From NCBI RefSeq assembly GCF_000512585.2, contig NC_089241.1, positions 4,854,001 to 4,918,000 on the forward strand: a DNA stretch of 64,000 bases. The letters are read 5' to 3'. A model generated the notes under the pieces. The model was not told where the DNA came from, did no database searches, and saw only the letters and a program-made list of their open reading frames with translations. The stretch's first letter is position 1. Every line of letters starts with the position of its first letter. This document shows, piece by piece, positions 34,576 through 46,485 of the stretch. Made by a program: the position numbers and the translations under genes. Origin of the DNA: Kwoniella bestiolae CBS 10118. Its lineage: Eukaryota > Basidiomycota > Tremellomycetes > Tremellales > Cryptococcaceae.

Positions 34576-37500
34576 ATGTCAAAGCAAACCCATCCTCAAC
34601 CCGAGCAAATGGGTGGACCATCGAAGTCTGCACTCTCCGGTCCCGCACCTCCGAAACGCAAGTCCCGATCAACTCGGGGTCTACAAAAGTGAGTTTAAGC
34701 CTGCTTACTCCTGGTGTGTTCACTGACACCGATGTCATCATGAAACATCAGCAAAGTCAATGCCCTGGAAGAGCAGATGGGACATGTTAAGGCAAACTTG
34801 GAGAATGTAGTATCCCTGCTTTTACGCTTGGCTCCTTCTGCAGGCTTGGTTGCTCCTGTCGTTCCCAAAACATCGAGTAAGTCACATCCACCTGGTTACC
34901 TGTTTCCAAATAACTCCTCCAAACCAGCACAAGCTGATACAACCCATTGCAGGCTTAGACGCTGCTGCACCAGGTGTCACAGCCCCACCCGACTCGGTTG
35001 CGATTTCCCCTTTGGAACAATGGGTTCAACAATTATCCAACGATGGACCTTCCTCCCTCGTCCATCCCATTCCTCCGCATCCGAATCATACTCAATCCCT
35101 GTTAGGCGACCTAGGAGCCATCGAGGAAGGATCTGAGGCTGATGGATCTACCACCGAAGATGACAAGGAGCTTCCAGAAGGTGAAGGGGAGGTAGAGGGT
35201 CTATCAATGATGCGAGAAATGCTGCGACGCGAAGAGAGGAGGAGGTTAAGAGCCGACGGGCATCTGACAATCTCAGATGATCCTGTTTCCCCCAAGAACA
35301 GGTCTACCGTCGGCGGTCAAGCTGGGACTGATCTGATGGGCCATGATGATGCTCAGGGCTTGACAAAGAAAAGGAAGAGATCGCATCATCAGAATAATGA
35401 ACGGAGCGATGTTAGTACGCCTTCTGTCAAATCAATGGATCCGATGGTCAAGGGAATATGTAGCGAACTTCATGGAAAACAACTCTTCGATCTGTGAGTC
35501 AGCCTTGTGGCTGATGAATAATTACAGAACTAATGCGTGTCATGATACATAGCTTCTTCAAAGGTGCACATGCTTTTATACCGGTGTATGACCCCTCGAC
35601 AGACACTTGGGAAAGGTACGTCATGCTCATCTATATGAGAGGGAAATGGGGACTCATTCTGTCCATCAGTCTGCGTCGCAGATCACCTTTTTCGATATCT
35701 GCTATCCTTTTTGTGGGTCAAAAGATCGTTGATGCAGGGCACGAACCTAGTGAATTGCAGAAACAGTTGAAAGATCATGCTGAGAAGATCGGTAAGATCT
35801 CGTCACCTGTCATCAAAAGGACGGCTGGACTGATTCTTAGGATGCAGGAAATACCACTCTTTTCTCGCCTATCGCCAATGCCGAAGCCCTCCAGGCTATG
35901 AGTGAGTTATTTCAGACTTTCCAGCCATTGTTGAATTGATGCTCCAGACTTGTCTCGCTGACATTCGATACCTAATTTAGTCGTCCTGGCTTCATGGGGT
36001 GATACCGGGTGGAGACCTGGCAGTCATGCGGTCAGTATGGCGTGAGTGTTTAAGCTTGCTTTACTTTCCCGTTCATCACAAGTGTCGGTCGCACTGACCG
36101 TCCAGCAATAACAGCTTCGATATGGATCTTTACAAGTGTCTGCCAAAGTTGGCCGAGCGTGAACACACGTCATCGACTGCAATGATCAGCTCAAATGAGG
36201 AAACTGAGAGGAGACTGGTGGTTGGTGCGAGACTGTGGTTATTAGTCTGCAAGATGGCTCTGGAGTGAGCGCTACTCGCCTTTGTCACATGATACCACCG
36301 TTTCATCGACACTGACACTGAGATCCGTAGGATGGCGTACAATCATGGTCGACCCCTGATCATAGACGAAGGTCTGATACTCCCCCATTCTCACGCATTA
36401 CTCAATCATCCTTCTCGGCTACCTACAGATGGAAGGATCATAGCTTCATGTGAACTTCATCTTCAAAGTTGTGAGTATCGAATCTCCAACACAGCTCAGG
36501 CGCTGTGACTGACAAGTGGGGAGCATTCAGTGCCATTGCATAGGATGAATCTGTCGAACGATAAGCGATACATCGATCAGGCGTTGCAGAGGTACAATGA
36601 TGGTGCAAGTAGCTGGGAAGCGAAATGGAGAGAGTATTATAGTACATCTAATCATTCTGTGACTGAACCAGAAGGTTAGCTAAAACAAGCGTTCTTGCTC
36701 TTAGTCCAACAAGGGATTCCTCCTGATCATGTCTTAGTAACCGATTGTAAGTACTCATTACGGCTCATCGAATCGCTTGTAGTCCGTCCATACCTGATCA
36801 AACCTTACATCAACGCTAGTGACTACACAAAGATGCTTCGGCTCGTGAGTCAACAATCTCCTCTCTGTGTTATGGGGAGTTCGTGGCGCTGACCTCATCT
36901 GCACTCGTACTGCAGGATTTTGACAAACTCCTGCCTGTTAAGGGAGATCCGTAGTCCCCATGATGTAGGGAATTTACCATTACACAGGAAAAAATGGTTA
37001 CTGTCCAGTTTAGATGATGCGCAATTCATTGCCGGAAGAATCCTGGCCAGTGAGGTGCGCATTATTCACACATAAAAAAGCAGTGGCTCTCGATCTCCTC
37101 TTATTGTGCTGTGCTAAGTTTGCATGACGTTACAGAAAGACAAACTCCTCTACGCAAATCATTACTCTCACGTAGCCCTAGCTTCGGTCTCGAGGATATA
37201 CATCCGACTCGCCACGTTGTTCCCTGCAGCCGTGGATCTTCGGAGAGTCGCAAAGGATCTTACGCAGCTTACTGATGTCTTATCACATTGTACGTCACTT
37301 ATTTTCATTTTTCCATCAGACCGAAATCACGCTAATCGTTCTGCGTGATGCATTGCAGTCCCCGGATTCTCATTTGCCAGACAACTGCGCTACGTAATTA
37401 CCAAAGCCCGCAAAGGCCGTATCCTCCCACCCGAGACCAGACCTGGTTCCCCCAAACCCGGACTCGGACCCGAAGGATCATTCAACCCTTATCTCGAAAC

Positions 37501-37964
37501 CGATCCACGATATCCGACGAGACTGCCAGTGGACGGACACATAATCTTGGAACGGGGACCGGAATTGCATGGCGATAATTTGATTAACGAGAGTCCGTCG
37601 GAATTCGATCCGTTCATAGCTGAACAGATGTTCAACCAGAGTCTCTTCGGGAACATGACTGACCACGGACAGGGGCAAAGTCATGATAACATGTTTAACT
37701 TCGACCTTGACACCGGATGGAACGGTCCTGTCAACGATGGGGCGTTTCGCGAGTACTCTTCTTCGTCTGAGACCAATCAAGCGCAGACTCAGTGGTCGGG
37801 AGGATCAGGCGCTGCGTCTGCGGCAGGTGGGAACTCGAATATCCTCTCTTGGCTCGATTTCCCTGCTCTTGGTGAGTCGTTTATTTGGGTAAGTCTTGTT
37901 GGGGTAGATGCTGACATTGGGTGTGGTAGACCTCGATCAGTTCGGTATATGGAATGGTAATTGA
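34576..37964 (+). CDS. Fungal-type transcription factor (Fungal_trans domain) without a visible Zn2Cys6 cluster
   Basis: About a dozen exons; the end is TGA 37962-37964 after an intron that joins PALDLDQFGIWNGN. The start MSKQTHPQPEQMGGPSK leads to a basic stretch PPKRKSRSTRGLQ. After an intron (34689-34751) comes a coiled-coil NKVNALEEQMGHVKANLENV, the part that normally follows a Zn2Cys6 cluster. The cluster itself is not seen. The middle homology region starts near PMVKGICSELHGKQLFDLFF and includes GAHAFIPVYD, SPFSISAILFVGQKI, LPKLAEREHTS and LWLLVCKMALEMAYNHGRP. The C-terminus is Asn/Ser/Gly-rich with acidic patches, a possible activation domain. Position beside maltase and permease suggests a MAL-activator-like role, or a decoy if it cannot bind DNA. 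Confidence 0.8.
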
Positions 37965-38521
37965 TGGGAAATGAGAACTCTTGGTAGTTATCTTAGATAT
38001 AGTATCATGTAAATACCAGTGATTACCTGGACATTATATCTATTCCTACTTGCTCGATTGTCCTATCTGAAGTCGAAATTCAATCAACGTATTTGATGCT
38101 AAATGGATGGGGACTTTCTGGTCACTACCTTCGTCAGGAAACGACACAAAGGGTCCTCCCCGCCTAGCTCGAAATGAAGGAATTCCGATCTGGTCGGTCT
38201 TTGCTTACATGGGATTGGTAGTATCATTCGAGAACGATCCTCGTATGGATCTAGCACCGATCAGAGCTATGTATGTGCATGTACATGTTCACAATAATAT
38301 ACAAAGATATCGATGATAACCTACAACAGATGACAAAAACAAGATCATACAGGTCCCCCCTTGAGAAACAATTAACATCCGTACTCTCAATAAGCTCGCA
38401 CTATTCAACAGAACACTTTTACTGGAACGGAAAGGTGTATGCTGTCCAGAACAAATCACATCATGATCCCACCAGCGAACATCATCAATCACTTCGGATA
38501 ATTGTCCTCCGGTAACCGTCG
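37965..38521. other. Convergent 3' intergenic region
   Basis: 557 bp between the regulator stop and the CaMK1 stop. No gene seen; short alternating ATG/CATG steps near 38268-38290 only. Confidence 0.4.
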
Positions 38522-40579
38522 TTACAACCTCAACCTCCCCATCAACCCTCTAACCCCCTCCACGACATTCTCCACCGACCCTTTCCGCTTGTTTTCAGGC
38601 CTCTGCTCGACCTTCAATCCCCCTCCTTCATTCTGCTGCACCACACTGGGATTCCCAAAGTCCTTCTTCTCCACTTTTCTACCAGCATCATCGTTCTTAC
38701 TCGGACTAGCAATAACACCATCATCTTCACCTGTGATCTTAATAATCCTAACATCCTCCTCATCCCGTCCACTACCTGGCGTCTGGACCTCATGATGTAT
38801 CTCCGTCTCTTCGTCGGCCGTAAAATAATCGTGCGTGTCTGACATCGGTTCTTCCTCTGTCATCGATAGGGGCGTTATGGGTTTGGGCACCAACGCGGTA
38901 GGTGAGGCAGTCGGATTCGGCTGTTCGGTTGACGTGGACGTTGTGGACGTGGCGGATGAGGAGGTTGTTATGGAGTTTGAACGGGAGCCTGCTCGGAGTC
39001 GGTTCGTAGCTTGGACGGCCTGTTGTATGTATCAGCAGATTTCCAGCTCAACCGCAAGAGCGGTGGCAAGTCAGAACAGGATACAACAGGTGGAGGATTT
39101 GACATGTGGAGGACATCGCATTCGCTCACCCTTATAGCCTTCTTCCATTGCATTTTGGCGTTCAGTGCAGGTATCACAGCGTCCGTCAGATCGTTCTCCG
39201 CTGCCGCTTCTTCTCTCATCCACTACGAGTGGAACTTTATTAGCATTGTCCTTGTAATATGAATATGCAGCTCAACCAGTCTATCACGGTAAAACCGTAC
39301 TCACCGGATGTTTCAACGAGTCAGCAGCCGACATTCTCTTCTTGGGATCAACCACAAGTAGAGCTTTGATAAATTCCTTGGCTATAATGACGATGAGTCA
39401 CATTAGCCAGAGTATCTTCTAAATTGTTATGGCTGTTACACCACACTTACCAGCCGGTGATACCTTCTTCCAATACCTCTCATGAAACACCACCCTCCCT
39501 TTCGTCATCTCACGAAGTAAGAGGTTTCTATCCGTCTCTCTAAAAGGCGAATAACCACATAATATCGTATATGCGATGACTCTACACCAACACATCATTA
39601 GCATTCTATCGTACATCTGATAAGTTCTTATCCGCGAGGTTAAGACCACCCACCCGATACTCCAACAATCGCACTTCGTCCCATGTCCCGTACCCATCAA
39701 CACCTCCGGCGCAGCATACCCGAAACTCCCCGCAGCGTCTTGTAACATCTCTTCGGGATCTTCCAAGTGTTTAGCTATTCCGAAATCGGCAATGACGATC
39801 TGGGAGTTGGCATCTTTGGATTTGTATAGGATGTTTTCGGGTTTCAGATCTCGGTGGACTATCTGGTGTGAGTGGAGGTATGAGGCTGCCGAGCATATCT
39901 GTCTGTGTAGGAGGATATCTGATCAGCGAGTATATAGGTATCGTGTGGATCGACACAGAGGGAAGTGGGGGAGTGAGTTGAATAGAAACCAACTTTATAC
40001 ATTCCAGAGCATCCTTTTCCGTAAATTTCCCTCTCTCAGATATCCGATCGAACAGTTCACCTCCTACTGCAAGTTCGAACGTTAGGTAGAATCTAACGAT
40101 CCCACGATATAACGTCAGCACCCCGTCCCCCCTTTCTACCGAATGGATGAACGAATGAATGATTCTGTGAGATGAACTTACTTATCCCTCGATTCGAAGT
40201 GATCCCATACATGTACGATATTAGGGTGATCCAGCCCTTTCAGGACGTTGATCTCGTCCATCACTGCTTGTTCGTTATCTTTTACTAGCTTTTTCGATAT
40301 TATCCTGGACAAGGGAAGGGGAATCAATCTCAATAGTCGTCATAGTACAGATAGGCAGGCGGGGCAACATTGATAGTGGTTGGACATGGTGGGATATGGG
40401 AGAGCTCTCACTCACTTCAGCGCTACATCCTTCTTCTCACCCTCCCTAGGCGTCCATGTAGCTCTGACAACTTTCCCAAATCCACCTCTCCCGAGCAACT
40501 CTTCAAGCTGATACTCCTTCTTCTTCCTGAACGAGGGAGGCTGCGAGAGCATGTGATCCCGGATATTTGACAAATTCAT
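38522..40579 (-). CDS. CMK1: Calcium/calmodulin-dependent protein kinase type I
   Basis: About eight exons from ATG 40577-40579 to TAA 38522-38524, about 500 residues. Kinase motifs in order: LLGRGGFGKVVRATW (glycine loop), VALKIISKKL (Lys), FYLTFELAVGGELFDRI, IVHRDLKPENILY (catalytic loop), IADFGIAKHL (DFG), GSFGYAAPEVLMG (activation segment with APE) and LKHPWM. After the kinase domain, NAKMQWKKAIRAVQATNRLR is a basic amphipathic segment in the place of the CaMK1 autoinhibitory and calmodulin-binding helix. A Ser/Thr- and Glu-rich tail follows. Activated by Ca2+/calmodulin and probably by an upstream kinase on the activation-loop Ser. Confidence 0.93.
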
Positions 40580-41505
40580 ATTGAATGATTGGTGGAGCTA
40601 CTGCAGTGAATCGGACAAAGTGGTGAGAGATGAATGTGTTTAGATGGATGTTTCTGATGACCTGTGTATGTGTTTGTAATGCAAGCGAGGTGTATTGGTT
40701 GTGTTGTATTTGTGATTTGTGTAGAGTATCAAATGAGATGTGATAGATGATGGACGATGGATGATAAGTTGATGATTGATACCCAGAACTTTTTGTCGAG
40801 ATGTGAATGATGATGGATATTGTTTACGTGAAAGTGGAAGTGCGATCAGGGGTCATGTAACCTGGAGACACCGATTCGCGGCAAAGTCAAAGTGGACGTG
40901 GGTCGTGTGCGGCAAGGTCTGGATTGATCTTTCAATCTAGCGACTGATGTGTGTTTGAGATTGTGCGAGTATGACAATTTAGAGTATAAGGAATCCCTCG
41001 AAGGAGGTCGAGCCGAGCGGTGTACAATATCAACAAAGGAGAGACGAGATGCAGAGATGTGCGGGTGAGATCATCGGTAAATTTTAGGTTTTTCGTTGAT
41101 GAACTGTACTTTCTAGTGGTAGTGCGACGAGCTAGAACATTGCTTTGAGATCCATTGACCGGTGCATCGATGGTCTACTCTGCTTTGTGGGAGATCACGA
41201 TCCATGCATGCATGTTGTACATACATCACCACCTTTCCTACTACTTACTCTCTCCCTGTCTAAACTGCTCTAACCGACCCTGTTCACGTAGCGCCGAGCA
41301 CATGCTCTTCTCCGAAGATCTGTCTCTGTTGTCTCTTTGCCAGTTCGAAGCTTCCGTCGGAACCAAAATGACAAGTCGACATGTTTCGTCCATCGCCGAT
41401 CATCTCATCATCTCCTCTTCTGGAGAATACGAACCCATCCGAAATCGAGTCATTCTCTTCAAAGATATAACCCATTTACCACTTTACAGCTCAAAGTAAA
41501 GACAC
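40580..41505. promoter_or_regulatory. Divergent promoter, CaMK1 / pyridoxamine-phosphate oxidase
   Basis: 926 bp. The CaMK1 side has a long G/T-rich leader with many short GATG-like repeats (40600-40800). The other side has ATGCATGCATG near 41203-41214. No gene seen. Confidence 0.45.
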
Positions 41506-42483
41506 ATGCTATCTATCCTCAGAACAGCATCACACGCAGAGCCAAACCCAACATTAACCCTCATCAAACTCATAATCCCTCCTCTAAGCACAAGAACCAT
41601 CCCAACTAGAACAATGTCAACCCAACACCTATACGGTACCCCCGCCCCTCAACCCTCATCCACCTCCCCCACCCAGCCCAATCCCACCGACGCACCTGAG
41701 AAACTCCACCTCACTTCACATAATCAATACAAGACCCCCCGTCTTCTCCGAGAGAACCTCCACCCCAACCCTCTTATCCAATTTAACACCTGGCTTTCAT
41801 CCGCCCTTGACCCGAAAGATGACTCACCACAAGTGAAAGAACCAGAAGCTATGACTCTTTCTACTGCCCTCCCAAACGGAATCCCATCTTCTCGTGTTGT
41901 CCTGCTCAAAACTGTCGATGAAAAAGGTTTCGTGTTCTTTACGAACTACAATTCCCGCAAATCCCAAGAACTAACTTCAAATCCATATGCGAGTCTGGCA
42001 TTTTACTGGCGAGAGATCTCCAGACAAGTCCGGGTGGTAGGCAGAGTAGAGAAGGTGACTAGAGAGGAGTCAGAGGAGTACTTCCAATCTAGGCCTAGGG
42101 GCAGTCAGGTGGGGGCATGGTCCTCTGCTCAAAGCACTGCTGTACAGGAGGGCGAGGTGCAGAGTATAGTTGATGAAAAGACGAGAGAGTTCGAGGGGAG
42201 GGAGAAGATTGATTGTCCGGACTTTTGGGGCGGTTGGAGGGTTGTCCCTTTGTGAGTTGGTCTTCCTTCGAAGAAACTGTCTATCAATTAGGATGTTAAG
42301 ATGGATCGCTCCTCGGAATCCTATCTTATCCTATTACACAGGTTGCTGATATTCATTACTTATGATCGCAGCGAGGTGGAATTCTGGTCTGGTCAACCAT
42401 CTAGATTACACGATAGGTTCAGGTACACTCGACCTCAGGATTCGGAGGGCGGTGAATGGGAGATCAACAGATTGGCTCCTTAG
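41506..42483 (+). CDS. PDX3: Pyridoxamine/pyridoxine 5'-phosphate oxidase, possible dual targeting
   Basis: Two exons; the intron (about 42252-42371) joins VVPFEVEFWSGQP. Two in-frame ATGs exist. The one at 41506 adds 36 residues (MLSILRTASHAEPNPTLTLI...) that are poor in acidic residues and Arg/Thr-rich, like a mitochondrial presequence. The one at 41614 (ACAATGTCAACC, strong context) gives the cytosolic form of about 250 residues. Family motifs: SRVVLLKTVDEKGFVFFTNY (FMN site), SRKSQELTSNPYASLAFYW, RQVRVVGRVEKV, YFQSRPRGSQVGAWSS and the C-terminal FWSGQPSRLHDRFRY ending WEINRLAP. It oxidises PNP and PMP to pyridoxal 5'-phosphate with FMN. Confidence 0.95.
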
Positions 42484-42983
42484 GTTTCTTGACGATTGGA
42501 CTTCGTCACAACCAAATGACGGATTTATAGTGGACTGTGAGAAGGAAGGAGGCAAGGTAGATTAGCATACGGAGATCTCAAACAGTAGTGCATGCAGACA
42601 AGTAATAGATGTGATATGCAAACTGGATCTGCAGTCGAGTGATTCAAGTCATTCAGATGATCCAGATGATCCAGATGTATCGTACCCTATGCTTGAAGCA
42701 GTTTGTGCGTGATGGTATGACCGTTCGATGGAATCTTTGCGACGCAGATGAGCTCGCACACAAACACATGTCGATCAAGCCAAGTAAGCACAAAAGCACA
42801 TAGCACATGATGCAAGAATTCTGCATTTTGATTTTCATCATCTCAAATCCTTCTCTTTCTCCTCAAGACCTGATCTCAAGAGAGAGTGTCAACCTTGATC
42901 ACTATTACATTTACATGCACCTCCCCCACACTCCTGATGTACTTTTCCTCCCATTCCTCCTAAATTGATTTAGACTAGACTGT
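42484..42983. other. Convergent 3' intergenic region
   Basis: 500 bp; 3' UTRs. Short GATCCAGATGATCCAGAT direct repeat near 42657-42676. No gene seen. Confidence 0.4.
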
Positions 42984-43916
42984 CTACTCCAACTCCTCAA
43001 GCTCAGTCTCCTTCTTCCCCTCACCCTCGGCCTCATCAAAGTTCTCAACCAAATCAGGAATCTCATCCTCGCCTTCGCCCTCGGCACCGGCACCTCCAGC
43101 AGCGGCGGCAGCAGCGGCCTGTCGGGCAGTCATGGATTGGTAGGACTCGGCGAGTCTCCTCAAGTTCGCCAAAGAGTCGGGACCGAGTTGGTTAAGGATT
43201 CCGGGGACAAGTTCGGTGAGTTCCTTGGTTTGGCCAGGGCCGTATACTGCCAAGGTGTTGGAGGGGAGGGCGGCGTGGACTATTAATTGGGAACAGTGGA
43301 ATTAGCAAAATGTGTTTAGTTTGAGCAGATATGATGTTTGGATTGCTGAACAGTCTACATCTGGCTGAATGGAGAAGGAGGGTTGCAACATCCATCCCAT
43401 CCATTCTTCACGAGACGCAAAACCACTACATCTTCAGTCAAGAAGAGATTGAACACCCACCTCGTGGCGCACCGAAATGCAAGACATTACCATCCTCCTT
43501 GAACATGTTAACCTCCTCTACACCGGTGATAGGTTGAACACCGAGCTTCTTAAGAGCAGCTTGGAGCTTTCTGTCATCCCCTTGAGAGGCGGTGACGGAC
43601 TTCTTGACTTGCTTTCGTCGGGGTGTACCCTTACCACCTGTTTGGGTTGGAATTGCGGGGTATTCGGTGTAAGGCGATTGGCGGTGTTTAAGAGATCGTG
43701 ATAGATATGAGGAGATGGTTTAAGATTTAGATATTGGTTGGAGGAGGATAAGAGTGGGTACGTGGACGGTCGAAAGGTATGGAATAAGGTTGTGTAGTTG
43801 ATAGAAGGACAATACATGTCAAGTTTAGCAAAACCCCTCATCATTCAAGGTTAGAAGGAAAGTGACTGACCGATTCGAACTTGAGCTTGGAGCTTGGCCA
43901 ACTTATCCTTGTCCAT
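42984..43916 (-). CDS. EGD1: Nascent polypeptide-associated complex subunit beta (Egd1/BTF3)
   Basis: Three coding exons from ATG 43914-43916 (MDKDKLAKLQAQVRIGGKG) to TAG 42984-42986, about 170 residues. The ribosome-binding basic motif PRRKQVKKS is present, then the NAC domain: KLQAALKKLGVQPITGVEEV, DGNVLHFGAPRVHAALPSNT, LAVYGPGQTKEL. A C-terminal Ala/Glu-rich tail ends in ETELEELE. NAC-beta anchors NAC at the ribosome exit tunnel. The first coding intron (about 43648-43872) is long, and a further intron of about 170 nt appears to lie in the 5' UTR (GTGAGT at about 44091, acceptor TTAG just before the start). Confidence 0.95.
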
Positions 43917-43921
43917 TTTGT

Positions 43922-44091
43922 CTAACTTTTATGGTGTGTATAAGGCAGAAGATGCTATGGGAGTTGTTGTGGAAGGGAGGTTGGTCGAAATGGAATATTC
44001 GGACGAGCAATGAGGGCAAAAAAGAGGTAGCGAGCACTGGCTGTCAGCTTGACCGTGAAAGTACGGGGAGGGTTGTAGAAGTACTCACCTT
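43922..44091 (-). other. Probable 5'-UTR intron of NAC-beta
   Basis: On the minus strand a GTGAGTAC donor follows AGCTACCCAAAG, and a TTAG acceptor sits a few bases before the ATG. No coding frame crosses it. Leader introns are common in highly expressed basidiomycete translation genes. Confidence 0.5.
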
Positions 44092-44493
44092 TGGGTAGCT
44101 ACTTTGCCTTGATATGAGATGATCTGGGTTAAGGAGTATAGATAAGGTGATAACAGTTATACGATATATTCAATCTCCTACTCACTCACTCACCCACCAT
44201 CGCTGACACTCCTCGCTCTACTCGTAGTATCGTTTCGGCGGGGCCTACCACCTAAAAGTGGCAGTTGCTCTGGTCAAGGTGGTTTCGGCATTTGTCGGTG
44301 ATATGACGATCACATCATGCGTGGCATCTGACGCGTGTGTTATTCTGTGTTACGTTTGAGCCTGGGTCATGTCACAAAGTATATGAGTAATGTTTGATTC
44401 CTGGTTATATGCGGTATTATCATTCATCCATTTCTGAACAACCTCGTCATTGTGCCATATCAATTCTTGAGCTAAGGCAAGCGACAAGACAAC
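44092..44493. promoter_or_regulatory. Divergent promoter, NAC-beta / securin-like gene
   Basis: About 400 bp between the inferred leader of NAC-beta and the ATG at 44494. Has a run of CACTCACTCACCCACC near 44182-44198. No gene seen. Confidence 0.4.
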
Positions 44494-46120
44494 ATGTTCG
44501 CCCCCCGCTCTACCCACTTACCACGGACATACTCGGTCTATCACCAACCAACAACAACCAAGAAGAACACCAACAAGGAGAACGCCAATGCTCTACCTTC
44601 CAAGACCCCCTCGAGGGCTGGTAAACCTCTCATGGGTGGGATGGGGACAGGGATGAGGATTGGGTTAGGAGTGAAAACTGAAGGGAGGGATAGGAATGTG
44701 TTGATGACGCAGCAACAGACTGGTGGTGGGAAAGGGAAGGGTAGGGAGGGGGACGATATAGGTGCGTATTCATCATATGACATCTGGGTCCTGGTCTGAG
44801 CAAGTAGCTCTCTCAGCGATTCGATGATATCAATGATTTGCCTAGCTGTTCATCTTCACTCAGGGCTTATATGCTGATCTGTTATGTTAATGTGCAGAAC
44901 CAAAACGACTCTTCTCCCACGGCCCCTCAAAATCAACCACCTCCCTCCCCCCCTCCAAATCACTATCCTCAATGCCCCATATCCGACATACACATACCAA
45001 GACCCCCGCCCTATCCAGGAAGAAGCAACAATTCCAAGCTCTACGTACACCCGCTCCCGCATTTGCAGAACCAGCGCCCACGCCGCTACCATCCGCTACG
45101 AGACAACGGAGGAGGTCGAGACAATCATTATCGAATATAAGTCTGACACCTATCAAGGCGCCCATCGAACAGAGTTTTGTCACTCCTGCTCCGGTCCAAT
45201 GGGAGGAAGAGCTCAGTTTGGGGAGTATAGAGGAGACTACTCATGAGATGTTGCATGATGTTCGAGAGGAGAACGAGGTGGATGATGCGAGTGAGGGTGA
45301 TCCGGAGTATATGCCTCCTCCTGTTGAGGGTGAGTTGAACAGGATTCAATTGTCCTTCATTTGACCGACCATTGTCTTTTGTCTTCCGAGGGTTGGACAC
45401 TGATTTTTATTTTGACGTTATAGAACTTCCCTATACTCCAGCATACGACCATCCAGATCTCACATCGATATTCTCCACACTCTCTGCTTTACCTCCTATG
45501 TGGACGCAGTACGATGATGTTGTGATAAGGAACATACCAGCATTTGAAGTAGAGGAGATCAGTATTGGAGGACTGAACCTGAAAGGTAAGCTTAGACATC
45601 CTCTCAAATCTTATCCCGATCCACCTCAACAATAATGGTTCATATCAACGAATCGGGATGTAGCTGACTTGCCTTTTTCCACACAGATGACGAAGACCTA
45701 GAAGAAGAATGGTTGAAACCGAAACCGAAACCGAAACCCATCCAACCCAAAGTCAGTACCCTGAACAAATCGAAGGGCATGGCATCCATCAGAGGTGTAC
45801 CACCCAAACCTACCCCAGCAAATATCAAACCAGCAACCACATCGCGTTTGAATCCTACGACCATACCCATCCCCTCAATTAGGATTAGACCACCTGCACC
45901 TGTACCTAGACCACCACCTGTTCGACATACTGCGACAGGTCTGAACGGGACCAAAGCTCCTCTCAAAAGGCCAGCTCCAGCGATCCATGAACGAGATAAG
46001 GCGTTGTTCGATTCTTGGGATCAAGAAGATACGTTGGACGAGTTTGAGCTGAGTTTGGACATCGACGTTGAACCTATGGAAACAGGACTGAGAATCGATG
46101 AGCTGAAGATCTCAGAATAG
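44494..46120 (+). CDS. Probable securin (separase inhibitor)
   Basis: Four exons: 44494-44761, 44898 to about 45329, about 45424-45585 and about 45688-46120; about 430 residues, Pro/Lys-rich and mostly unstructured. The N-terminus has a KEN box within NTNKENANALPSKTPSRAG and candidate RxxL motifs (RLFS at the start of exon 2), the APC/C degrons expected of securin. In the middle, EGDPEYMPPPVEELPYTP resembles the separase pseudosubstrate segment of fungal securins (EIEYxP type), followed by PDLTSIFSTLSALPPMW. The C-terminus is basic, then acidic (TLDEFELSLDIDVEPMETG). Securins hold separase inactive until anaphase. Similarity is motif-level only, and other APC/C substrates are possible. Confidence 0.6.
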
Positions 46121-46485
46121 TTATGCGAGATTGATATCTCAGTATTTGATTGTGACTCGTGGTTCTGATAATTCGATCCTGTCCTTAAAAACCAATTTGG
46201 TGATCTGTTCATTTTATATTTGATCCCTCATCTTCACCTCTATATGTACATTCAATGCTTGACATGATCTTTGTTGTTTGTTTGATACCTTCTCTTACGA
46301 AATTACGACCTATAATCTAGTCTATTGTATAACCACGACGCGATACCAAATGAATGAGTTTCATGAATACTATCCACTTTCCACCCAATCTGCGATGATC
46401 AAGCTGCAGGTCCATACATCACATCGTCCATTCTAGCCGTATCATACATACAGTGTACAGCACACAGAGACAATCGTACCCCACC
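46121..46485. other. Convergent 3' intergenic region
   Basis: 365 bp of 3' UTR sequence; no gene seen. Confidence 0.4.

Noticed and set aside
34930..35010. Cys/His-rich string resembling a zinc cluster (HCRLRRCCTRCHSP)
   Set aside because: It arises only by reading through an intron (GTAAGT donor, TTGCAG acceptor) in a frame that does not join the downstream exon.
43648..43872. Perfect C box (AUGAUGA) in the NAC-beta intron
   Set aside because: No CUGA D box at suitable distance and no recognisable guide; not called a snoRNA.
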